64,000 nt of DNA from the NCBI RefSeq assembly GCF_945277285.1, contig NZ_CALYPR010000001.1, positions 558,001 to 622,000 of the forward strand, in the 5' to 3' direction. A program made the position numbers and the translations under genes. The DNA is from an uncultured Bartonella sp. (GTDB lineage: Bacteria > Pseudomonadota > Alphaproteobacteria > Rhizobiales > Rhizobiaceae). Positions within the stretch are counted from its first letter, which is position 1; every line of letters starts with the position of its first letter. Positions 1-8,068 of this stretch are shown here, piece after piece. The notes under the pieces are model-generated. The model had not been told where the DNA came from and made no database searches. It saw only the letters and a list, made by a program, of their open reading frames with translations.

Positions 1-1193
1 GATCTCAATAAATCCAATTGGGTCATAATGTTTGTTAAGTATACCATTCTGACAAAGGAAACAAACTTCTAAAGCTTTTCCCGCCGACGTGTTTGCTCCC
101 AGACGAGCGCTGAAAAATTTTTAGACGTTTTTGTCGAATAATTAGAACCTGGAATAAAACCAGTTCGATAATCACAATTATTTTCCAGCATATAGCGATG
201 AAGTTTTATAACGAGACATGGGGCTTTGCAGACAGAGTATTTTGTCTAACCTCTAATAGCCACGGCTATCGGCGATCCAGTTCGTGTACATCAAGAAATG
301 CACCATTCAATTGTGATTGCTGAAATACACAGTAATTTCAGGTGCGCAAAACAGCCCTTAAAACCGCTTTGTTAAACTTTAAATGAAAGTACTATCTATT
401 TCGTTTATTAAAACACTCATTGGAAACGAGCATGTGGCAAGGTTGCCTATCGCGACAAATAAAGATTACAAAACGGCGTAAAAAGCAAAAATGTCTGAAC
501 GAACGCAACAGCTACTTGCAGGCTGGTGTTGGGTCCGTTTCCCGTCTTATCGTTCTTCATGATGGTTTGTCAGGCGGCACGGCGTTTACAGAATAATGAC
601 AGAAAACTTACTAGAGTGATGAAGTAACCACATAAAGCCAACGGTTGAAGAAGTAATGCGTTGGAAAGGTATTGACAATCAGACTATAAATATTTCTATG
701 GCCCCGACGCTATTCAACGTCTTTCTCTAATTTGTTCAACGTCAAATAACGTTAATTATACTTAAATTGTATGAGCTGATAAATATAATTAATAGCTTTA
801 TTCATTTCCCAAACAATAAGATTGGAAAAATGCCTCGACCATGCGGAAAAACAGCTTTTCTATTCCTTAATAGATTCCTCAATTTAGGGAGACCAAAGTT
901 TGTCATACCTGCAACAGGGACAGTGTCATTTCATTGGCTTACCCTGTATGTTGAATACCCGTTTTACATGGCAGAGTTTGAAGGCCTATCAGCTACACAC
1001 CTATTTGAACCTTTGCAACAGTAATGGTCGGAAGAAGTAATAGCTTTTAACTTCTGAATAATTAAAAGCTACTCAGCACAAGGAGACACCAATTTTATGC
1101 GTTTGTTGCCAATAACGCATCGGCCGGTGTCACTGATACAACATTCCAACTAATAATTGAAATTTTAAAAGATTCCATATTAAAAAAATTTAA
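1..1193. other. AT-rich stretch without a recognisable gene
   Basis: No reading frame here carries recognisable protein motifs. Short open stretches exist (for example 767-1024) but their composition is not convincing and they lack a clear ribosome binding site. Base composition is poorer in G+C than the housekeeping part of the window. Together with 1512-2754 it looks like decayed accessory DNA beside the tRNA-Thr gene. Confidence 0.5.
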
Positions 1194-1511
1194 TTAAACT
1201 TGCTGTTCAAATTCTTTAAATTCTTCTTTTTTGAATCTTTCCCATTTTGAACTATTTGTTTTATCTAATTCATATTTTTCTAACAAAATGTTAAAAACAG
1301 AATCAAATATACTGTACATTTCATTTTCTGGCAAATCATAGTAAAATTCATAATTTGTTTTTTCGTTATTACGTTTTACATATATATAAAGTTCTTTTAT
1401 ATCTAGATCATTTTTATTTATTACGTTATTATTTAAAACACATAGTAGCAAAGGCTTTTTCGCAGAAAATTTAATTTTTATTTTTTCAATAAAATTCATC
1501 TTATCGTTCAT
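1194..1511 (-). CDS. Small hypothetical protein, 105 aa
   Basis: This is an unrecognised protein of 105 residues, rich in Lys, Glu, Asn and Phe, with no signal peptide and no membrane segment. It is preceded at the right distance by a good Shine-Dalgarno (AAGGAG, about six bases before the ATG), which is the main reason to believe it is expressed. The second half is acidic and probably helical. It stands alone in AT-rich decayed DNA and its codon use is far more A/T-biased than the rest of the window, suggesting acquired DNA. An immunity or antitoxin role is possible from size and charge, but nothing in the sequence demonstrates it and no partner gene is visible. Confidence 0.55.
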   Translation of the reverse strand: MNDKMNFIEKIKIKFSAKKPLLLCVLNNNVINKNDLDIKELYIYVKRNNEKTNYEFYYDLPENEMYSIFDSVFNILLEKYELDKTNSSKWERFKKEEFKEFEQQV

Positions 1512-2441
1512 TTTAATTCTCCTTAACGTTTTTATTAAATTTTATAGTATAAGTATTTCTTACAGAGACAACAAATAAATCAAAATACACGCAAATATCG
1601 TAAATGTTTATGAATTTCTTGTCAGATGATTATAGGTGAAATACCTTGATGACTGCTCCTCTTCGGGCATAAAGCGGAATGAAGCAACAAAAACAGTTTC
1701 AAACAGAAAACAGCCATAAACGTTTGCTCCCATATAACTGTTAAATCTTGTACAGTACCACGTTAGCCTCTCTCGTCGAGATTTAGAGGGATATAGCAGA
1801 CAACACCATACATATGCAACCGGAGGTTTTATTTATTAAAATAAAAAATGTTCAGGTTGTGTTATAGTGTGTTTTAAGCATAAAAATTGTTATTCGCTCA
1901 TTTTTTAAAATAAATATTTCTATATTTTTTTTAAAAAAATAATTAAAACTATTATTATATAAAATTTTTATTTTTTATTTTATTATGATATAAATTTTAT
2001 GTACGATAATATAAAAACAACTTATCAAAAATCAGAAAATACATTATTTAAACAATTATACTTGTATTTTGGTATAAATAAATTGGTCAAGTGTAGTAAA
2101 ATTGCGAATTTTTATAATTTAACCTGCCAGCCATTACAACCGTACCATATCAAGATTATCAGCGCTCTTAACGATTCTTGACTGAAATATTTCGACTCAA
2201 AGGTAAACAAAGAAGACAAAAGTAAAAACGTACTGTCGTAGAAACGACGATCGAAGCCTTTGAAGCGATATTTGGATGAGCAGCAGAACAAAATAAATAC
2301 GATGCTAGAAATGGGATGAAGCGATCTGCGGCAACTGTTAACAGAGTTATTAGTTGGGTTGCGATGTATGCATGGCAAACTCTCAAAGCTGTCCATTTTG
2401 GAGAATAGTATAGAATCTTTATAGTTATTGCGGCTTAACTA

Positions 2442-2669
2442 TACTCGCATGAATATGAAGATACTGCAGTGAAACACCTAGAGACAAAAAGTGCTGACTG
2501 GAAGATTATTGATGCTTTCAATATGGTACCGGCAGATAGTAAGACAAATAAATTAAATGATGAGATGTTCAAATATTGGAAAACGCGTTTTAACTGTTTC
2601 GCTAATAATTAAAGAATTGATAGTGTTGTAGAAGGTATGAAAGTTTTTACTGAGGTAATTAAAAAGAAC
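2442..2669 (+). pseudogene. Possible coding remnant, unidentified
   Basis: One plus-strand frame is open from about 2442 to a TAA near 2612 and then continues in the same frame to a TAG near 2669. It gives plausible amino-acid composition (Trp, Lys, Glu, Asp rich) but no start codon with a ribosome binding site and no upstream domain. The text after the internal stop (VVEGMKVFTEVIKK) faintly recalls the C-terminal part of some transposases, but this is only an impression. It is probably the tail of a decayed gene. Confidence 0.2.
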
Positions 2670-2702
2670 GTTTAGCGTCCATACTAAAATATTATGCAAC
2701 AA

Positions 2703-2722
2703 GTTCCTCATTTTTGAGGAAC
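2703..2722 (-). terminator. Hairpin downstream of tRNA-Thr
   Basis: A perfect 8-bp stem (GTTCCTCA / TGAGGAAC) with a 4-base loop lies about 32 bases beyond the tRNA 3' end on the minus strand. The following minus-strand sequence is only moderately T-rich, so it is a plausible but not strong intrinsic terminator. Confidence 0.45.
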
Positions 2723-2754
2723 CTAAACAATTTATTATCTTTATTGGATTTTTG

Positions 2755-2830
2755 TGGTGCCGCATGCCGGAATCGAACCAGCGACCCCATCATTACGAAT
2801 GACGTGCTCTACCAACTGAGCTAATGCGGC
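2755..2830 (-). tRNA. tRNA-Thr (anticodon CGU)
   Basis: The minus strand folds as a standard 76-nt cloverleaf: acceptor GCCGCAT / ATGCGGC, D-arm GCTCAGTTGGTAGAGC, anticodon stem CGTCA/TGATG around loop TTCGTAA (anticodon CGT), T-arm with GGTTCGATTCC, discriminator A and an encoded CCA. The 3' end faces the decayed AT-rich DNA at 1-2754, the usual geometry for integration of islands at a tRNA 3' end. No second copy of the tRNA 3' end was found in the window to mark an att site. Confidence 0.95.
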
Positions 2831-3053
2831 ACAGATTCTTGTTTTGATAACAGAACTGGTAACGCGTGATAGCTAAAAGCTTGACTGAAAGCAAGCTCCC
2901 AAATTCGCCTTTCCTTGTTTTCCGTTATAGGGCGCTAATTTATCATCACGCGACAATCATTTTTAAAAACAGTCAATAATAGAATTGGTTTGCCAATTTC
3001 GTTGGTGCTGCTTATTCTATGTTTGGATTTTGTAAATACGAGGAAATTTATCA

Positions 3054-4013
3054 TTGGCTACGGCGGAGCAAGTTATACGCAACGCGTTGGTAAAAATAGA
3101 TTCAAGTGATGTTTCTCAGCGGCGTTTTGTATACGAATTTGCATGGAACGCCCAAGAACGTGCATTGTTATCTGACCCGTCTTTAAACGATGAAAGTCGC
3201 AATAAACGGCGTAATGCACTAATGCAAATCATCCGTGGTATTGAGCATGACTATGTTCAACCCGAAGAAAATGATCAGCCGGATATAATACTAAAGCTGA
3301 ACGCTAACGGACCGGAAGAGCAAGTAAAACTTGATGCAGGAAGTGTTGACAATCTCGCGAGCAAAAATTCACATAGGGCTCTCGCAAGAAGGCGCTCAAA
3401 ACTTCTCTTGATTGTTATGCCGTCGATTCTTGCCATTGCGATGGTTATCGGTTTTACAGCTTGGTCGTTTTTCAACAGTATGTCGGGGCGCTCTATCGTT
3501 GAACATCGCAATCCGGTACTTTCACAGACCCGCTCGCCTATAACTCTGCCACAGCCCCAATCAACAAGCGAAAAAGATGATGGGTGGATTAAATTTTTCT
3601 ATCCCGGTGATGCCACGGCCATCACAAATTTCGGGCGCATATCGGTTGATATACGCAATGATGCAGGTGTCGCCTACACGCATATTTCAGCAAATAGCGA
3701 TGAGGATATCATTGTCATTGAAATTGGTGCAGGAGCTTTAGCAAATCTGCGCGGTAAAAAAGCGATTATTGATATTAATGCAAAAAGTGATGGAGCTTCA
3801 TCAAGCCAAATGAGCATCACCTGCGACATGGGAAACAATGTCGATTGTGGAAGACGCCGTTTCGAAGTTTCATCAAACCGCAACGATTTCCTTTTTAATG
3901 TCGATATACCGGCCGGAAGCACTGGACCGGCAAAGCTCTATTTGGCAGTTGATCTTCTTGGTGAAGGCAATGCTATTGACATCTATGGTATGAAAATAAA
4001 AGCAGCAGATTGA
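3054..4013 (+). CDS. Conserved-looking inner-membrane protein with periplasmic domain, 319 aa
   Basis: The function is unknown. The start is TTG, chosen because AGGA lies nine bases upstream and the N-terminus reads naturally. Residues 1-60 form a helical cytoplasmic segment rich in Arg and Glu, 60-110 are acidic and polar, one membrane span lies at about 117-140 after a basic stretch (ARRRSK), and 175-319 form a probably extracytoplasmic beta-rich domain. That domain includes two cysteines in close succession (CDMGNNVDC) that could form a disulfide. The gene overlaps the truncated haemoglobin gene by a few bases and the SlyX-like gene follows, so the three are probably co-transcribed. No enzymatic motif was recognised. 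Confidence 0.8.
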   Translation: MATAEQVIRNALVKIDSSDVSQRRFVYEFAWNAQERALLSDPSLNDESRNKRRNALMQIIRGIEHDYVQPEENDQPDIILKLNANGPEEQVKLDAGSVDNLASKNSHRALARRRSKLLLIVMPSILAIAMVIGFTAWSFFNSMSGRSIVEHRNPVLSQTRSPITLPQPQSTSEKDDGWIKFFYPGDATAITNFGRISVDIRNDAGVAYTHISANSDEDIIVIEIGAGALANLRGKKAIIDINAKSDGASSSQMSITCDMGNNVDCGRRRFEVSSNRNDFLFNVDIPAGSTGPAKLYLAVDLLGEGNAIDIYGMKIKAAD

Positions 4014-4018
4014 CACCT

Positions 4019-4444
4019 ATGGCACAACAACCGATCGCCGTTGATGAAGCACTAATTGAAACTATCGTACGAACTTTTTATAATCGCGTGCGCGCAGATT
4101 CATTGCTTGGCCCGATTTTTGAAAAACATATTCAGCACTGGGAACCGCATTTGCAGAATATGTTTGCATTCTGGTCGGCGATTATGCTGCATACGAGACG
4201 TTATAATGGTAGACCAATGCCCAAACACGTGGCTTTGCCGATAGATGCTGAATATTTTGACCGCTGGTTACAAATTTTCAACAATACCGTTGAACAATTA
4301 TGCGTAAAAGAAGATGCTCTATTGTTTATGGAAAAGGCAAAGCAGATTGCTTCCAGCCTTGAAAAGGGACTTGCCGTTAAAAACGAGGTTCTATTAAAAA
4401 CAGGCGAGCGCTATTTTAAAAACAGGAAGAATAGTTGTGACTGA
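4019..4444 (+). CDS. Group III truncated haemoglobin
   Basis: A small haem protein of the 2/2 globin fold, group III. Such proteins bind O2/NO and are associated with protection from nitrosative stress or low-oxygen respiration. Family hallmarks are visible: the FAFWSAIML helix followed by RRYNGRPM, then KHVALPI, which carries the likely proximal haem histidine, and FDRWLQIF. Starting at ATG 4019 gives 141 residues; a TTG at 4010 overlapping the upstream stop would give 144. The gene lies within a tight cluster, overlapping the downstream SlyX-like gene by eight bases. It is about 2 kb from the Fnr-type regulator and nitrate reductase cluster, so an NO-related role is plausible but inferred. 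Confidence 0.88.
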   Translation: MAQQPIAVDEALIETIVRTFYNRVRADSLLGPIFEKHIQHWEPHLQNMFAFWSAIMLHTRRYNGRPMPKHVALPIDAEYFDRWLQIFNNTVEQLCVKEDALLFMEKAKQIASSLEKGLAVKNEVLLKTGERYFKNRKNSCD

Positions 4445-4643
4445 AAATGATCGTCTTATCGAGGTTGAAATAAAACTTGCCGAACAGGAACGGCTTATTG
4501 ACGAGCTATCTTCTGTTCTTGCCGAACAATGGAAAACAATCGACCTCATGGATAAGAAACTGCAAGCACTCACCAAACGTTTTTTAGAGCTTGAAGAGCA
4601 GACCCAACCTGATATTCCGGTAACAAAACCACCGCATTGGTGA
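4437..4643 (+). CDS. slyX: SlyX-like small coiled-coil protein
   Basis: A 68-residue protein that is almost wholly a predicted coiled coil (residues 5-52, with regularly spaced Leu/Ile) ending in the polar, proline-containing tail TKPPHW. Length, heptads and the C-terminal PPHW are typical of the SlyX family, whose molecular role is not established. The GTG start overlaps the end of the haemoglobin gene by eight bases, implying translational coupling. Confidence 0.82.
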   Translation: MTENDRLIEVEIKLAEQERLIDELSSVLAEQWKTIDLMDKKLQALTKRFLELEEQTQPDIPVTKPPHW

Positions 4644-4791
4644 TTTTATATTCCATTGATAAAACAAAACCCTGAAAAACTATCAAGGTTAAATTACATC
4701 CCCTTATTTTGTTAGAAAATAGTTAGTGGCCCGCTTTAATTTAAGAGCTTTACTGGCCAATTGTTAAAAGCTTTGCCACCTAAAAAATTGA

Positions 4792-5445
4792 TCAGGTGCG
4801 TGAAACCGGACAAGTGACCCCCGTTCCTTGCAGGCCGCAATATCCGTCAGGATTTTTTGCAAGATATTGCTGGTGATAATCTTCGGCAAAATAAAACGGG
4901 CCCTCCAAAGCAATTTCAGTGGTAATTGGCCCCAATCCTTTTGCCTTTAATGTATTTTCGAATTTCTGTTTACTCTGTTCAGCAATTTCCAGCTCATGGC
5001 TGTTTGCAAGATAGAGAGCCGAGCGATAATTATTGCCGATATCATTGCCCTGGCGCATGCCCTGTGTAGGGTCATGCTGTTCCCAGAAGGTTTTCAATAT
5101 ATTTTTAAGCCCAAGTTTTTCCGGATCATAGACAACCAGAACGGCTTCTGTATGACCGGTTTTGCCTGTACATACTTCTTCATAAGTAGGGTTTGGTGTA
5201 AAACCTCCCGTATAGCCTGCCGCAGTCACATAGACACCCGGCATTTTCCAGAACAAACGCTCGACACCCCAAAAACACCCCATAGCAACAATGATATGGC
5301 GCATATTTTCGGGATAAGGCCCATTAAGATTATGTCCATTGACATAATGCGTCTTCGCCGTGTCTATAGGTTCTTTTCGACCAGCAAGTGCTTCTTCTTT
5401 TTTTGGCATAACTATCTTTTGCGAAAGCGACAAAAATTCAACCAT
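4792..5445 (-). CDS. msrA: Peptide-methionine (S)-S-oxide reductase MsrA
   Basis: Reduces the S-epimer of methionine sulfoxide in proteins and free methionine, repairing oxidative damage. The active-site motif GCFWG is present with catalytic Cys57, and resolving-Cys candidates occur in the tail ([12 protein letters not shown]). The PYPENMRH segment and [23 protein letters not shown] block are family-typical. The frame is open further upstream, but ATG 5445 is chosen because GAAGGTA sits just before it and the product (217 aa) then matches rhizobial MsrA proteins that begin about 55 residues before GCFWG. It overlaps the end of the upstream membrane-protein gene by eight bases. Confidence 0.93.
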   Translation of the reverse strand: MVEFLSLSQKIVMPKKEEALAGRKEPIDTAKTHYVNGHNLNGPYPENMRHIIVAMGCFWGVERLFWKMPGVYVTAAGYTGGFTPNPTYEEVCTGKTGHTEAVLVVYDPEKLGLKNILKTFWEQHDPTQGMRQGNDIGNNYRSALYLANSHELEIAEQSKQKFENTLKAKGLGPITTEIALEGPFYFAEDYHQQYLAKNPDGYCGLQGTGVTCPVSRT

Positions 5446-5776
5446 TACCTTCACCATAAGTTGAGTGTTCAAAACGGGTGGAGCGATCATAACCAGCAAT
5501 ATAAAAAATAAGCGAAACAACACCGCACAGCAGCGATGTTGGGCAAAAATTGGCAAATTTAACAAACATTATCAGATATAGGGGTGAAGAATCTGAAATA
5601 AGAGTAGCGATTTTCTCGGGGCTTATTCCAAAAACCGACGATAAGGTTGAAGCAATTGGTGTCATAACCAAAGTCGATGCACCAACCGATCGAGCAGCAT
5701 CAATGACGAGAGCTATTATCATCACGACAAGCAACAGAAACGATACCATACGAAAGAACAGGCGGACGAGATGCAC
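5438..5776 (-). CDS. Small conserved membrane protein upstream of msrA, 112 aa
   Basis: A 112-residue hydrophobic protein with GTG start (AAGGT upstream). It has two membrane spans, about residues 6-28 ([20 protein letters not shown]) and about 75-95. Between them lies a segment containing [18 protein letters not shown]. Proteins of this pattern occur next to msrA in related rhizobial genomes as uncharacterised membrane proteins. The stop codon lies inside the msrA start region, so the two are translationally coupled. The function is unknown. Confidence 0.72.
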   Translation of the reverse strand: MHLVRLFFRMVSFLLLVVMIIALVIDAARSVGASTLVMTPIASTLSSVFGISPEKIATLISDSSPLYLIMFVKFANFCPTSLLCGVVSLIFYIAGYDRSTRFEHSTYGEGNG

Positions 5777-5861
5777 AGATATTACCTTTTTATGTAAGCC
5801 GCATTTCTTACATTACTTTATATCGAAAAATGCAGAAAAGCGACGCGTCTTTTCCTTATTG

Positions 5862-6563
5862 TCAAACAGGTTCACGCTTGTCTATAAGCTTATCCGGATG
5901 AGCGAAATTGATAAGTTTTTGCCGATCGGTAAATACAATGCGCGAGCCGTCAACATTAACGCCGTGCTTGGATACCGTAGCAAATGCCCGCGACAAATTT
6001 TCCGGAGTCATACCGAGTTTATAGGCAAGAAGTTTCTTCTCAAAGGGAATATCAATATAGTTTGCGTCAATGTGATAATCGGCTTCTGCCAAAATCCAGT
6101 TAGCCAACCGCTCGCTGCCATTGCGCAATTTCTGGTTTTTCAGTTCCTTGATTGTTGTACGATAGCGGCGTGAAAGTTCGCGCACAACAGCATGCATAAA
6201 AGCGTTATCATTATCAATCGCTTCTCTGAAACGATTGGAAGGTATCATCAACACTTGCGCTTCTGTCAATGTTCGAGCCGATTGCAGACAGACATCATCA
6301 TTCAAAATAGCTGCAAGAATAAATAAGCTTACCGGTTGGATAATATCGAGCGTTGTTTCCCGTCCATAGCTGGTTGCATACATTTCGACCTGACCGTCGA
6401 CCAGAATATAGAGAAAATCCTGCATGGTATTTTCTTCCAACAAAACCACCCCCGGAGGAAAGCGTTGGAAAAAACCTGGTCCAACCAATGAATAGAAAGT
6501 TTTCTCGCTTGCTTGCGAAAAAATATCAAGATTTTGAATTTTTAAACGATCTTCTGATCTCAT
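5862..6563 (-). CDS. Crp/Fnr-family transcription regulator, probably of the nar cluster
   Basis: A 233-residue regulator with an N-terminal cyclic-nucleotide-binding-like sensor domain (about 10-125), a dimerisation helix (about 125-155) and a C-terminal helix-turn-helix. The recognition helix contains ENLSR, the E-x-x-S-R pattern that FNR-type proteins use to read TTGAT half-sites. The N-terminus lacks the cysteine cluster needed for an oxygen-sensing 4Fe-4S centre, so this is not FnrN/Fnr itself and is more like the NnrR/Dnr/NarR groups that sense nitrogen oxides. It is divergent from narK, with a perfect TTGAT-N4-ATCAA site between them. AGAGGA precedes the start. The effector is inferred. 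Confidence 0.88.
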   Translation of the reverse strand: MRSEDRLKIQNLDIFSQASEKTFYSLVGPGFFQRFPPGVVLLEENTMQDFLYILVDGQVEMYATSYGRETTLDIIQPVSLFILAAILNDDVCLQSARTLTEAQVLMIPSNRFREAIDNDNAFMHAVVRELSRRYRTTIKELKNQKLRNGSERLANWILAEADYHIDANYIDIPFEKKLLAYKLGMTPENLSRAFATVSKHGVNVDGSRIVFTDRQKLINFAHPDKLIDKREPV

Positions 6564-6689
6564 GCTAATCCTCTAAAAAGCATATTTCTTATTTTGGTTA
6601 ACTTTTATCAATTGCTGACCAAATATTTCTCAAATTGACGATAAGATTATTTCAAAATCAGCTTTTCTTTTTAATTAAATAAAACCCAT

Positions 6690-6703
6690 TTGATTTTGAT
6701 CAA
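6690..6703 (+). promoter_or_regulatory. FNR/NnrR-type box upstream of narK
   Basis: TTGATTTTGATCAA is a perfect TTGAT-N4-ATCAA palindrome. Its centre (6696.5) lies 41.5 bases before a transcription start at about 6738, which would be served by a TACATT -10 element at 6726-6731. This is the classical class II activation geometry for Fnr-family proteins. It lies in the gap between the divergent Crp/Fnr gene and narK. Confidence 0.85.
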
Positions 6704-6770
6704 GGTGCCCTATTTCACTCATTATTACATTTCCCTGTGACAATAGGATGAATATATCGGATACTTTAAA

Positions 6771-8063
6771 ATGGAACAAACTGATACTCCTATCAAAGGC
6801 TCTTCGGAAGCTCTCTGGCTTAGTTCTCTGGCTTTTACAGTCTGCTTTGCGGTGTGGACGATTTTTTCGATCATCGGTATCGCAATCCAGAAAAAGCTGG
6901 GCCTGAGCCAGTCGGAACTAGGGCTTCTCATCGCCACACCGGTGCTGACCGGTTCACTTGTGCGTATCCCGCTCGGCATCTGGACTGAACAGATTGGCGG
7001 CCGCATTATTTTTGTGTTGTCAATGTTTGCTTCGGCCTTGTCAACATTTCTTCTGACATTTGCCCACAGCTATGCATGGATGCTGGTTGCAGCGCTTGGT
7101 ATCGGTATTGCAGGTGGTACATTTTCTGTCGGCGTGGCCTATGTCTCGCGCTGGTTCGAGCCTAAGAAACAAGGGTTGGCACTTGGAATTTTTGGTGCTG
7201 GCAATGTTGGTGCTGCCGTTACAAAGCTCGGTGCCCCATGGGTGATGAGTTGGTGGGGAAGCTGGGAAGGCGTTGCCTATGTCTGGGCCTTTGTCCTTGT
7301 CATAACAGCTGTCGTTTTCTGGCTATTTACTGAAGATGACCCTGTTCTTGTCGAACAGCGTCGCTTGGGCATCAAGCCACAAAGTGCTTTGCTTGAACTT
7401 GCACCTTTGAAAAAATTGCAAGTATGGCGTTTTTCATTCTATTATTTCTTTGTCTTTGGCGGATATATCGCGCTTGCAACATGGTTGCCGCATTATTTGC
7501 AAGACGTCTATTCGATTGATCTGTGGCTTGCCGGTGTTATTGCAGCACTTTATTCTATACCGGCGTCGCTCTTTCGTGCCTATGGTGGCTATCTTTCAGA
7601 CAAATATGGCGCACGCCGTGTCATGTATTGGACACTTACCATGTGCACAATAACATGCTTTGTCCTTTCCTATCCGCCAACACAATATACTGTTGAAACC
7701 GCCAAAGGGCCGTTCACCTTTACCTTTGCAATAAGCCTTGTCGGTTTTGCAATTATCGTTGCCATTTTGGGCTTCTTCATGGCGCTTGGAAAAGCCGCCG
7801 TCTATAAGCACATTCCTGTTTATTATCCCAAAAGTGTTGGCGCCGTTGGTGGCCTTGTCGGCATGATGGGCGGGCTTGGAGGTTTCATCCTTCCAATCCT
7901 GTTTGGTAGCGTCCTCGATATTACCGGAATCTACTCAACCTGCTTCATGATTTTATTTATCATTTCGTTTGCGGCGCTCATCTGGATGCATGTTGCAATC
8001 CAACAGATGGAACACCGTAAATTAGTTCAGCTCGGGCAACAAGCGCCTGAATTTCAGGAGTAA
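6771..8063 (+). CDS. narK1: NarK1-type nitrate transporter (MFS)
   Basis: A 430-residue major facilitator with about 12 membrane helices. The nitrate/nitrite porter signature is visible in the first half (GLLIATPVLTGSLVRIPLG) and the glycine-rich stretch in helix 5 (FGAGNVGAAVT); a second such stretch (GGLVGMMGGLGGF) lies in the C-terminal half. The short N-terminus and sequence resemble the NarK1 class, usually nitrate/proton symporters. It is the first gene of the nar transcription unit, directly behind the FNR-type promoter. The second transporter gene follows after five bases. In some alphaproteobacteria the two are fused; here they are separate. Confidence 0.92.
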   Translation: MEQTDTPIKGSSEALWLSSLAFTVCFAVWTIFSIIGIAIQKKLGLSQSELGLLIATPVLTGSLVRIPLGIWTEQIGGRIIFVLSMFASALSTFLLTFAHSYAWMLVAALGIGIAGGTFSVGVAYVSRWFEPKKQGLALGIFGAGNVGAAVTKLGAPWVMSWWGSWEGVAYVWAFVLVITAVVFWLFTEDDPVLVEQRRLGIKPQSALLELAPLKKLQVWRFSFYYFFVFGGYIALATWLPHYLQDVYSIDLWLAGVIAALYSIPASLFRAYGGYLSDKYGARRVMYWTLTMCTITCFVLSYPPTQYTVETAKGPFTFTFAISLVGFAIIVAILGFFMALGKAAVYKHIPVYYPKSVGAVGGLVGMMGGLGGFILPILFGSVLDITGIYSTCFMILFIISFAALIWMHVAIQQMEHRKLVQLGQQAPEFQE

Positions 8064-8068
8064 AAATA

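Larger units (their letters stand above)
1512..2754. other. AT-rich decayed region between the small ORF and tRNA-Thr
   Basis: There is no intact gene. Around 2242-2424 and 2442-2669 the plus strand reads as protein-like text interrupted by stop codons, for example a stretch ending in the residues MFKYWKTRFNCFANN before a stop near 2612. This is compatible with remnants of an inactivated mobile-element or island gene. The family could not be identified. The stretch 1850-2110 is extremely A/T-rich. Confidence 0.4.

Noticed and set aside
767-1024. 85-codon plus-strand frame in the left AT-rich region
   Set aside because: No ribosome binding site, no recognisable motifs, and composition as expected from chance in decayed DNA.
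4996-5511. 171-codon plus-strand frame
   Set aside because: Antisense to msrA, whose active-site motif is unambiguous.
6598-6611. TTAAC-N4-ATCAA upstream of the Crp/Fnr gene as an autoregulatory box
   Set aside because: One half-site matches only three of five bases of the consensus, so it is too weak to claim beside the perfect site at 6690-6703.
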